The notes under the pieces: generated by a model
Told to the model about the DNA's origin: nothing
What the model saw: only the letters and a program-made list of their open reading frames with translations
The model's database searches: none
Translations under genes and position numbers: made by a program
Part shown: positions 11,517 to 21,402 of the stretch, one piece after another
Position numbering within the stretch: the stretch's first letter is position 1
Layout: each line of letters opens with the position of its first letter
Assembly (NCBI GenBank): GCA_027922465.2
Contig: BQMF02000138.1
Span: forward strand, 124,001 to 188,000
Length of the DNA: 64,000 bases
Source of the DNA: Turritopsis dohrnii
Lineage: Eukaryota; Cnidaria; Hydrozoa; Anthoathecata; Oceaniidae
Reading direction: 5' to 3'

Positions 11517-11860
11517 TTAATAGAGTCGTGAGAGGGCGCTACGGTGCAATACTTCCGGTGTGGTACATTCATTTATGATGACTGTGTTGTAAAGTGTTAT
11601 TTGCCGACCTTGTTTCGTTCCTTTGTTGTTGTTGAAGAGCAATCTTTTTGTAATGCTGGTGTCTGGTTTACAAATGGTGTGTGCAACGTAGTTTCGTTGT
11701 TGTCTTTGTATGTGTTGAATGATACTTTCTGTTTTGCATTTTTGTAGGAGTTCTTCATTCGTAAGTTCGTAACTGAATGATCCTTCTTTCCTGCGATATC
11801 CGCCTCTCACCATTTTCCTGATCATTGTATTGTACGTTGCGTTGATGTGGGACCGGAGAA
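11517..11860 (-). mobile_element. LINE reverse-transcriptase C-terminal fragment
   Basis: The C-terminal hundred residues of a 212-residue minus-strand frame read MVRGGYRRKEGSFSYELTN, then QRQQRNYVAHTIC and SITKRLLFNNN. This matches the pattern at the extreme C-terminus of several LINE polymerases (basic RxGGxRR, TNxxL, QQxxYxxH, LLF). The upstream 110 residues (11861-12155) do not resemble the rest of a polymerase, so only the 3' tail of a LINE was inserted here. Confidence 0.5.
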
Positions 11861-12284
11861 AAGTCCAGATAACGAGAGTTCGACTTATCAAGACTAGTGT
11901 GAAATATTTTCTCATGGCAATTACTCTTATATTCGATGGTACAATCATAAATTTTAAAGTTTGCATAAGCAAAAACCCTGGGTTTGAGGTTGCAAGAGCT
12001 AGTGGCTTAGTTGGCAAGTCAAAAACTAAAACGGTTGGGGCGGAGTCCCCCTCTTTCATGAAAAGTTTAATCACAGAATCATAAACGCAAAGCTTGAAAC
12101 ACTGATCAGAAAAATACATAGGGTCACATGTTAATAAGATTTTACACAGCAACATTTGATGTCATGGTCTTAAAAGTCCCAAAACTTTGCAACAACCTTA
12201 CAAAACGTTAGTAATTTCCAGCGAGAGGCGCTAAACAACACGTTCTTGGTACCTTACTGACTGACGTAGCAGCAGGCTAATCTT

Positions 12285-12625
12285 TCGAAATCAGCACCTT
12301 TCAATTGTGCTTTGTGCAAATTTTTATGACAATTGGAGAACTTTCATAATTTAGTCCAAATTTGGCCCGAATTGCTCAATTTTGGCCAAATTTGACAAAA
12401 TAACTGTCAAATTCGAAATCAGCACCTTTTAATTGTGCTTTGTGCAAATTTTTAAGGAAATTGGAGAACTTTTATAATTTTGTCCAAATTTAGCCTGTTA
12501 GTCAGCCTGCCTTATTGCTAAGGTGTGTGCGGACATGGCTTTTAAATGCAATTATTTACTTTAGTGAGATCGTCCAAAATGTCACGGAGATACTTCGCTA
12601 TACTAGCGAAATTAATAAAAAGTAA
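12285..12625 (+). repeat. Dispersed copy of the satellite-bearing repeat
   Basis: Two satellite-like units (AATCAGCACCTTTCAATTGT at 12289, again at 12417) are followed by a segment (12490-12620) nearly identical to 8795-8945 and ending TACTAGCGAAATTAAT. The pair thus moves or amplifies together, as part of one element. Confidence 0.75.
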
Positions 12626-12875
12626 TTTGCATTCAAAGTTTCATGATACTTTATTCAGAAAATCAGTGACAATCGCTAATACAACCAGTAAGATGTAATA
12701 TAAATTATTCCAATTCATTTTATTTTTATAGTTTTATTACTCGACAATCATCAGTCAGGTGTATTGTCAAAGGAGATTCTCGTATCTCACAACAAATATA
12801 GCAATAATATATTGGAATGTGGCTCAGCCATTTCACCGTGCAGAACGATTGTTTACTCTAAGGTCCCGAATAGTA

Positions 12876-12950
12876 GGGGGAGGGGGGGGGGGGGGGGGGG
12901 GGGGGGTCTGAAATTTTTGCAAAATATAATAAACGGGGGGGGGGAGGGGT
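12876..12950 (+). other. Long G tracts
   Basis: Two G runs (about 28 G with one A break near 12880-12906, and GGGGGGGGGGAGGGG near 12935) flank a short AT spacer. They could form G-quadruplexes. The rest of 12630-13260 holds no recognisable gene. Confidence 0.6.
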
Positions 12951-13269
12951 CTGAATAAACTGGCGTTTCCCCTCAAAAATCTAGGCATTGGCTACACTTC
13001 TGGAAGCTGGAACCTTACATTTCTAAAATACCGAATTTCATCTTTTATGGAACCAATGGTAGCACCAGAGAACGTGTTAGTTTGAAACCCACTTCCCATT
13101 ACTTCAGCAAAAGTGAGGGTGAAATTCGTATGATGGACGATAGTGTTATCCAAAAACCGTTCTTTCGTTAATCGCTTTTCCAAAGTACCATTTAAATATA
13201 AGACGAACAAAATTTGTTTTATCTTATTTTCTCATTTCCGGCAGTGGCAAAGTTATATTTTCAAATTGT

Positions 13270-15076
13270 TACTTCTTCATGTCGTTGACTACCATAGAGA
13301 AAATATCAAAAAACGAAAGTTTGCACCTGACTTTTATGGATTCAATAATTTTAAGGTTACAACTAGCACTTGAAAACGTGAATGATGTGTACATTTACAA
13401 CACTTCATACAAAAACAATCCGTCTACTTTACTTTCTGTGAAGTCCAAAATTGTACTTCCCAAATGTAACTTTACAAATATTTGGTCCGTTGTAGACAAC
13501 GATGAACAAACGGCTGCTTTAGTATTACAAGAGAGCCAAATTGATGTTAAAATGTGTCACTTTCGAGGAAACTCAGCTCCGTTGGCACCAGCTGGAACGA
13601 TCAACTTTTACGATTCCAATCCTTACGGTGATTCATACAAGAGAAATAGCTGGATTTGACTCTACCATCAAGAGAAACCAAGCAATTAGTGCTATAACTC
13701 AAGACATCAAAAAATTGTTTAAAGGAAATTCGTACTTTTCATGTCCCATCGGTTATAATATCTCATACCTGTACGACCATAGTGTAAAAATACAATTTAG
13801 ATTCTTTTGTACCGCTTGTGACATCAACAAATATAGCTTACAAACTGCAACACTTGTTTGGAATGATACAACACAAAGTATGCAAGCACGTTATATAGAA
13901 TGTCTTCAATGTCCATACGAAGCAACATGTATAAAAGGCATCAAAAGCAATGGAAACTATTGGAGCTACAAGAAAGACGACAAGGAAGTAATTTCTATCA
14001 AATGTCCGCCATTGTGTTGCTGCTCTTCCAAAAAGGAGTGTCAACCGTATGACAAATGTAAAGAACACCGCAAAGGATACTTGTGCGGTGAATGTATATC
14101 TGGTTATTCTTTCTCACTGTTTGGCAATCATGAGTGTGTCGATAACAAGACTTGCACAGCCAGATGGATTGGGCCTTTACTTGTATTTGCAGCGATATTA
14201 TTTGTCACTCTATTTTTATACTTAAGTGAGATTATTTCCTTTCTACGAAGACTATTTAAATCTAACAACCTAGCGTACATGAAAATTGAAGAAGATGATC
14301 AGGACATTGAAGTCGCAACAAACGATGCTCATGAAAGAGTCTCTCCATTCACACTACTAGGGTCAAACATGTACCAGGACAGGATTACGTAACAGACAAT
14401 AAGACTGTTGCTAGTATTATCTTACCAAGTTGCTTGTCATTCATTCGAATAAATGCATCTGCGAAATGAAGCTACAAAATGCAGCCTGTAATGGGCATCC
14501 TCGCATCATTTTTCAATGTCAAAATAGACACAAAGTATATCGCTATATGTCTCTTACCGAACATTTCCGTGATGATGACAGAAATCATCAAAACAAGTTT
14601 CTTTTTCATGTGCATATTGAGTGTCTTATTGCTCTATGTAACTGCAAAAATATTTTTCCGATGCAAAAACACAAGTACTCTCCTGTCAACATTGCGTTAC
14701 AATGTTTTCAATGACAACGTACCATCTTACGGTAAATTCCACTTTAAAGTAAGACTTAATACGTACGTATTTTCAACTTTTGTTGTTCGGATATTCATCA
14801 ATCTACTATATCAAGCTACTGTATTGAACTACGCAGAATCTGTTTCAATATCTTCGCTCATCGGTTTAACAATGCTTAATTTCTTGGGTGTTCACAGAAA
14901 AGGTTGACATCACAAGAAATACAGAAGGGGTTGACATCACAAGAAGTCCAACGCTTGCGTTTACTGGAGAAGCTTTTTTATATGTTGAATTGTTTATTTT
15001 GATTTTGCCATTTATTATGATTGTGTTTGCATTTCTACATTACATTTATAGGAAATACATAGCAGTGAAGATATAA
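13270..15076 (+). pseudogene. Frameshifted Cys-rich multi-pass membrane protein gene
   Basis: Four overlapping frames form one protein. Residues from 13279 read like a right-handed beta-helix ectodomain (ENVNDVYIYNTSYKNN, then NFTNIWSVVDNDEQ). A frame change near 13640 leads to a Cys-rich module with ECLQCPYEATCIKG, then CKEHRKGYLCGECISGYSF. This is followed by a membrane segment (GPLLVFAAILFVTLFLYLSE, about 14172). A stop at 14390 and a further shift lead to more hydrophobic segments (14605-14655, 14770-14885). A last shift at about 14900 gives the final segment, FILILPFIMIVFAFL, and a stop at 15074-15076. Proteins of this layout are multi-copy and uncharacterised in cnidarians and sponges as I recall. 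A 27-bp in-frame duplication lies at 14902-14955. Breaks could be decay or assembly error. Confidence 0.6.
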
Positions 15077-15192
15077 TGCAAGCAAGAATAGCATAATTGT
15101 ACAAAATAGATTCGCTCCATCGTGTAGATTATTTCACAAGAAAACTGCTGACACACTTTTTTTATCGACCTTATGAAAATTCATTATCCTAA

Positions 15193-15270
15193 GTAAGTAA
15201 GTAACGGGAGTCCTCGGGCTTTCATCCGTATTGGTTCTTCCGTCCGCCGACTTGCAACTATCAGTTGACT
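15193..15270. repeat. SINE-tail-like fragment
   Basis: AAGTAAGTAAGTAAC followed by GAGTCCTCGGGCTTTC resembles the tail and 3' body of the SINE at 9935-10105. The tRNA-like head is not recognisable. The surrounding 15080-15500 shows no gene. Confidence 0.45.
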
Positions 15271-15504
15271 TGCCGTCAGGGATACTTATAGCATTGCATT
15301 GCATGTAGCCGAGAATAGCATAATTGGAAGGAAATTATTCAATAAAAGGTCTGTCTGATTTCTGAAACTCTGAAGATAGTATCAAATCACACGATGCACA
15401 GCTAAGTTAAGCCACTTGTCATTCTTTGAAACAGTTGAATAAACGGCTCTGGTCTGTATAATATACGCTTTTCTAGATCTGGATAGATAGATTTTAGATC
15501 TTCA

Positions 15505-15603
15505 CCCAGTGGGCAAATTTGTTGAAAAGTCACTGTGAATGCACTCTCATTTCTATAGAAATGTAACAATGTGCTTCATCGCAGTGACCTTTGAGGATTT
15601 TGG
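15505..15603. mobile_element. Palindromic MITE (CCCAGTGGGCAAA family), copy 1
   Basis: CCCAGTGGGCAAATTTGTTG opens the copy, TTTCTATAGAAATG forms the centre and CATCGCAGTGACC the right arm; the right terminus is worn. Confidence 0.8.
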
Positions 15604-15761
15604 ACACCTCAATAAAGTTTTTAGTGCACCCATTGTTTAATAATAAATGCATTCAAACAAACTATCCTTTATTAAGTCAATTTTGAGTACACAATGCACC
15701 CTCACAGGTAATTAGATGCATTATACACTTGAGATGTCTGTTTATTTGGATGAGTAGTATA

Positions 15762-16433
15762 CAGTGTGTCCACGAGAAAGTGGGCACCTGGTTTTCGAAT
15801 TTTCTCTAGTACAATGCCATTTTTATACCATTGGAAAGAAGAATTTACGAGCTTTCCAAAAATATAAGTTGTTATTTTTTAAAAACGAGCAATTAACTCT
15901 TTGTTTCGTTGAATACACCGCTTTTGGTGTTGTTCTGTTAAGCTTGTCACGAAATATTTTGAATAGGCACAAATTTTCTTCATTGTGTAAACTTACCTTA
16001 AAATAACTTTTTATTCCCAACGCCTTGCCAAAATCTTTACAAGCAAGAAAACTTTTTAAAAAGTATTTTTAAATCTTCGTGAAAGATTTTTAGAAATGAA
16101 ACTTTTATGTTTCAAGTTTGTAAAATAAATATGTGTTTTGCAAGTATAATGCAGTTTTATCTCAATATTTTAATTTTTCATGTCTTTCCATATTTCGCGC
16201 TTCACTAACTCCTATTCAAGCAAACGTTAATTGATCATTATTGATTTAACTGCGTGGTTTCATGATAAAATCGCTTATAACTCCCCCACAATTTATTTTT
16301 CTATCAAAAAGGTCATGTATTTAGAGTACAAAAATTTTCTTTCTTTTGGTATAGAAACTGAAAAAAAACAAGCACGAAAAACATAAGATATGCTTCTTGA
16401 CAGTTAGGTGCCCACTTTCTCGTGGACGCACTG
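15762..16433. mobile_element. 672-bp mariner/Tc1-like non-autonomous transposon
   Basis: Terminal inverted repeats of about 28 bp, starting CAGTGTGTCCACGAGAAAG on the left and CAGTGCGTCCACGAGAAAG on the right, differ at one base. TA stands outside both ends. CAGT termini and a TA target are the Tc1/mariner pattern. The interior (including an 80-codon frame on the plus strand) does not resemble a transposase, so the copy is non-autonomous. Confidence 0.85.
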
Positions 16434-16634
16434 TATAGTTTTATTAAAATCAGTTTTTATTTTATTTTGACAAAAGCTTTTCGGCTTACGCCAGAAATCT
16501 ATATACTACTCAATAAAAATATTCGCCATTTGCGTGCATCTTATTTAGCTTTTAGGGTAGTAAGTAACATATTGATAGCTCGTCTAAATTGATGGATGCA
16601 AATAAACAGATACATAGTATGCAGATGCATATAA

Positions 16635-17002
16635 AGCCGGATCTCCACTAGACGAAAAAGTTCGCGCGAAGCGATTTTTTTCGCGACGAAAAAATCGTCA
16701 AGTGGAGACCACTCTTAAAACGAAAAAGAATATTAATATCAACAGTATTAATATCAACAGTAGTGTGTCCTTCCACATAGTCACCTATCTTGAAACTGGT
16801 TTTGTTGGAAAGTTGGAAATTACTGCAATGTCATTGGTTTAGAATTTGACGATCGTCGTTCGCATGACGAAAAGTTAAAATCATTTCTACTTTTCGTCGA
16901 GAGAATATCTTCGCCGCGACGATCAGTTTTACTCTTCTGCGCATGTGTCGTCGCGAAAATTTAAGACGATCGTCCTAAAAATCGTCTAGTGGAGATCCGG
17001 CT
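16635..17002. mobile_element. 368-bp PIF/Harbinger-like MITE
   Basis: Perfect 21-bp inverted ends beginning AGCCGGATCTCCACTAGAC are flanked by TAA at 16632-16634 and 17003-17005. A three-base TAA target is typical of PIF/Harbinger. Inside is a 15-bp direct repeat TATTAATATCAACAG (from about 16729) and a second inverted layer of TTCGTCG motifs. The empty site is seen in copy B near 18215. Confidence 0.85.
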
Positions 17003-17159
17003 TAACGTAGGCCCTTGTTGGGGTTGGGCGAAGGTAGCACTAGCAGAGCTCTCATATCTCCATTAAGGTCTGCCCAATACAATAACACAAAAAAACAAAA
17101 TTAGCGGTAACTAGCAAGTTCGACATAGGCATTTCTGAGTGATAACTAAAGTGGCAGTT

Positions 17160-17930
17160 AACAACAAAAAAGCACACAGCTATTTTGAGTATGCTTCAAA
17201 AACTTTTATGCAAACCTGATTATAATGCTCACAAAGAATTCAAAAGTAAACCTGTCTCTATGCAGATGAATTCCGAAAAGGAATAGATCATTAAAAATAA
17301 ATGACAATGTTAAAAAATACTGCAGTGTGTTTCTAAAAGTTGGCAACAAAAAATATAACCGCAGTTTTTAAAGTAAATAGCCAATTTCTTGATGCCACCC
17401 TGTACAAGTGCTTGTACGTGTGGCAATGTGGCTTTCACACATTTTCGTCTGTCTTCACTGACAATAAACACAAAAGCAAAAATCCTGCTGATCATTTAAG
17501 ATTAAGAACATAAAAGAGCTGGCCATGCAGAGACACAGTAAACAATAATAGATGATAAAAAAAATAAATGTCGAAATTAAAAGAAAAAGACAAGACTATG
17601 AAATAAGTAAAGAGAGTTTAATGATTCCATATAGGGAACTTCTTCATTAAAGATAATGAACTTTCATAAGAAGGTCGAGAAAAAAGTCAACAGTTTTCTT
17701 GTAATCTCCACAAGAGAGCCAATCATTTTTTTAATTTGTTTGAGCGCTTTGTTAATAATAAACAATTGCTCGTTCCCAGACCATTTCTCATATTTCTTAT
17801 ATTTGTTCTGTTTCTGCTGACATCAGCATAGTGCAACTCTCAGCTGTACATATAACAGTTCATTATCTTTAAAATATTGAATAATAAATAGACACTCCAA
17901 GCGATGTTGGGTTTATAAACATTATGCGTC
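17160..17930. other. No gene seen
   Basis: AT-rich spacer between the duplicated segments. A 61-codon minus-strand frame at 17310-17495 has no recognisable motif. I see no repeat or RNA gene here. Confidence 0.5.
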
Positions 17931-18310
17931 TATTGCTTGATAATAAGTGCATTACAACAAACACAGAATATCATTAATTAAGTCGAGTTTGACTAGCACA
18001 CTGCACCTTACAGGTAACTAAATGCCTTATACACTGTTTATTTGGATTACTACATTTCTACACATCCTATTTTTGTATACTTTAATTTAGCTTCTAGTTT
18101 AGACAGGTCATAAAAAGTAACATTGAAAAACTCCTCTAAATTGATGGATGCAACTGTATAAACTGATACAAAAAAATCACATTATGCATAATGTAATATA
18201 ACATAATAATAAGCCCTTGGCCTGGAGGTGGCAGAGCTCTCATATCTCCTGATCAATATAATAACACAAAACACACAATCAGCCCTAACTAGCTACCAAG
18301 GAAACTTAGC
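17931..18310 (+). repeat. Segmental duplication, copy B (empty sites)
   Basis: Diverged partner of 15635-17160, matching it over TAAATTGATGGATGCAA (near 18137), AAGCCCTTGG (near 18211) and GGCAGAGCTCTCATATCTCC (near 18230). It lacks both transposons found in copy A. Confidence 0.75.
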
Positions 18311-19117
18311 AGTATATAATCACACTATAACTTATAACAAACGATTATAATATTGTGATTTGCATTGCTTCTCTGGTACAATTGAGCAGTATTAATCCGT
18401 GTTTCCAAAAACATAAACTTCCATATGGGAAAATTTATGTTTTAATTTTATGGAGGCCACACTCACCCTGATAAAATAGTTGTAATTATAAAATCAATAA
18501 ACAATTCTGATTTTAGCCACCATCAACAAATAGCTTCTATTCCAGACTTAAAACTAAGGCTTGTGTTTTTAGTGGTATGAGCCTACAACTTGGGACAAAA
18601 ATTGCTGATGAAAGATCAGATCGCGCTGAGCAATAATAATAACATTTATTAGCAACATCCGCCAGAAGGAGAGCACGTGGTCGACGATTTCAATTCAACC
18701 TGATGGATTGTGTGATTTACTCCTCAGAAGATTCTTTTATCCCCATTATGGTGAGCCACAACTCCAGTGGAACACAGGGATGATATATGTGATCTCAAAT
18801 TGTAAAAGCAGAAGATCTTCATATGTTTATTCTCACCAGACATATGTACATATCCCTGATTGTATCGAACCTAATGATGAACACAAGCAACAGTTTAACG
18901 GCGATTGTCCACTTCTGGAAATTTTTCCGCGGACAGAAACAGAAGTTACAAATGCTAGAGAAAGAGACTGAGTGTTTTTGTTGTTTTTTTTGTTTTTTAC
19001 CTTAGCTATTTTTTCTCGTGTTGTTAAATTGTTGTATAATAAACATATCCAAGAAGTGAGCAAGTAAACCTCTTTTTAAACCTTCCACCTACCGATTTGC
19101 AGTTAATATACTGTATA
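18310..19117. other. Spacer with one doubtful short frame
   Basis: An 87-codon plus-strand frame at 18708-18971 ends near an AATAAAC signal (19037). Its product (RRFFYPHYGEPQLQW and so on) has no motif I recognise, and it could be a last exon, a transposon scrap or chance. Nothing else is seen. Confidence 0.25.
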
Positions 19118-19274
19118 TGCATCTACCGGTTTCAAACCAGCTAATTTTTACGGTCAAAACCTTGTTAAATTTGTTTGGGAGGGTGAGGTTTTGGCCAAGT
19201 GATGTCTCGTTCTTCCAAACGCTTTTAACAGAGTTTTCACTGAGAAGTTTGATGGTTTGAAACCGGTAGATGCA
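19118..19274. mobile_element. 157-bp MITE with 22-bp perfect TIRs
   Basis: Ends starting TGCATCTACCGGTTTCAAAC are exact inverted repeats (22 bp, plus the TA target outside each end). Just inside, GGTCAAAACCTT and GAGGTTTTGGCC form a second imperfect inverted pair. No coding content; the flanking 19280-20000 is also empty of genes. Confidence 0.85.
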
Positions 19275-20133
19275 TACCCTCTATAGCTACATTACCTCAA
19301 AAGACACTATGACATTATTCTAACTAACTAAAGTCTGTTCATAAATTATATGCACTGATTTCAGCTTTTATATAAAAACCAGGCTCAAGGGAATTTATGT
19401 AATTTGTTAAATCTGGTTTCCACATGGTAACTGAAATTAGTGCACATATTTTATGAACAGTTGCATAATGGTAACGTATTCGGATGTCGCATCACAAAAT
19501 TCTACCGGCCGCTTCCGTGGTGGTACTGCAACCAGCCCGTTCCCCTGTGAAGTCTTTGGACGTTCCGAGAGTTAACAGGGCTGGGCGAAGGATTAGTAAG
19601 AAATTGTCGCAAAATTGTGATGATTGACGGCTGGAATGGGATAGTAACTCCTTCTCATGAAGTGCCCATCGGCTATTTAGAATGAAAGTTTGGCTTGGGA
19701 GGGGTGAACTAACATAATATAAAAAGTTGCTGGCTCCCAATAGGTTCATACGCTACTTTTGAAGTCCGTACAAGATACAACGGGAAATCCGTCTAAGGTA
19801 CAGCCACACTAAAGGTTACACATAAGAGCAACAGTATGAGATCACATAGCCCAATGTTGATCGTCGTTCACCACATACGCGATTATGAGAATATTGAAGG
19901 GTATGGTAATTTTGTCGCAAGAAATTAACCTGATGGACATGACAAATTGACAAAGTTAACTTCGGTATATTTAAACCAGTCCCATTCTTGCATTTAGGAT
20001 CGTTTCGTCATTACAGATAACTCTTTTAATTTGTGTTGGCTTTTATATTCTATATATCTATTGCGTGTCTATTTCCCGCGGAGTGGACGTGTTTTTTTGT
20101 GAGTAGGCGTTTTAGTGATTTCTCTTTTTTGCA

Positions 20134-21265
20134 ATGGCTGTTGAAAGCTTTATGGCTGATAAAAACTTTATGACTGATGAAAACCTTAATGATGGCAACC
20201 TTGCAGGAACAGAAGATTTTATCACTCAAAGGTATGTTGAAGTACTTGTGAAAGAAAAGTTTGAAAGTCTTATGGCTAGTTTCACAACAAAGATTGAAGA
20301 CTTGATAAATGATGCTGTATGTAAAGAAATTACTAGCTCAAATGCAGACTTTATTCATAATCCACAAGAAAGACTCATATCGAAAATGACCGATGAGCTG
20401 AAATTCTTAAAAGAAGAGATGAAGAGCAAAAACAAAAATTATTGATATTTTACTCTCTGAAAAATTAAATACACACTCTACACACACAACCTCTTACAGA
20501 GAAAAGCCTGATTGTCAAGAAAACAAGAAAAATACAGATTTCAAATTTCCCAAGAGAGTTGTTAAGATAACAAATCAATCAAATGGTCTTGAATTATATT
20601 GCAAAAACCGCTTTGATTCCCTTGCGATTGACGAGGATGATAAGGTTGATGATCAAAATAGCGTACCCAAGAGACCAAATAATCAACTAACAGAAAGTCA
20701 ATCAATAACATTACGAAGAAAGCAAACAATTCATTCTACAAACAGAAAGACAGAAGCAAAAATAAAGCGTAAAGTAACAACGATAGTGGGCGACTCGATG
20801 GTAAAAGGAATCAATGGATATGATATTTCAGACAGTAAGCAAATGGTCGTGGTAAAATCCTTCTCGGGAGCTACTACTGATTGCATGCGAGACTACATCA
20901 AACCGACAATAAAAAAGAGCCCTGAAAACATAATCATTCACGTAGGAACAAATGACCTGAAAAAAGATTATTGTTCTGAAACGATTGCAAGTAACATCAT
21001 GCAGTTAGCTACTGAAACAGTGGAAAATTGTGGTGAAAATACGACGGTGATGGTTTCAAGTCTTATCGGAAGAAATGATGATCTAAATGGAAAGTGTCAG
21101 GAGGTAAATACTTACTTAGAAAAAATGTGCAGTCAACAAAATATCGGTTTTCTTAAGCATAACAACTTAGATCCTTCTCATCATACAAACCGAAGCAAGT
21201 TGCACCTAAATCGAAGAGGTAACGATATTCTCACAGATAACTTTAAATTTTATATTACCTGTTGA
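20134..21265 (+). pseudogene. LINE ORF1 (SGNH esterase), one frameshift
   Basis: The first 104 codons (ATG 20134, acidic, with a coiled-coil-like stretch) run into a stop at 20443. Shifting by one base in the AAAAACAAAAATT run at about 20430-20441 opens a frame that continues to 21265. The esterase domain shows GDSMVKGI (block I, nucleophile Ser), IIHVGTNDL (block III) and SKLHLNRRGNDIL (block V with His). In CR1-like elements this esterase probably helps the RNA particle contact membranes or lipid; that role is from the literature, not the sequence. The single slip in an A run suggests a recent mutation, or an error, in an otherwise intact copy. Confidence 0.85.
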
Positions 21266-21402
21266 ACTTACCAAGAATCTGAACAGAAAGAGACTGAACA
21301 TATACTAATCCTCTCAAAGTCCTAAAGCAAAACTCGAAACTTAGAAACAATGTTTTAATCTCCTACTTAAATATCAATTCCTTACGAAATAAGTTTGAGG
21401 AT

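Larger units (their letters stand above)
15635..17160 (+). repeat. Segmental duplication, copy A (carries two insertions)
   Basis: Aligned with 17931-18310, this copy shares AATAA-GTGCATT and CACAGGTAA sequence, TAAATTGATGGATGCAA (near 16585), and finally AGCAGAGCTCTCATATCTCC (near 17042). It is much longer because it holds the TIR elements at 15762-16433 and 16635-17002, both missing from copy B. Outside these I see no coding sequence. Confidence 0.75.

Noticed and set aside
11830..12084. Plus-strand frame of 84 codons
   Set aside because: Shadow of the minus-strand frame that ends as a LINE polymerase tail.
12992..13210. 72-codon minus-strand frame with beta-strand-like residues
   Set aside because: It overlaps sequence that could equally be the decayed 5' part of the plus-strand membrane-protein gene; neither strand is convincing.
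18708..18971. 87-codon plus-strand frame followed by AATAAA
   Set aside because: No recognisable motif and no acceptor that I could trust; kept only as a remark in the spacer entry.
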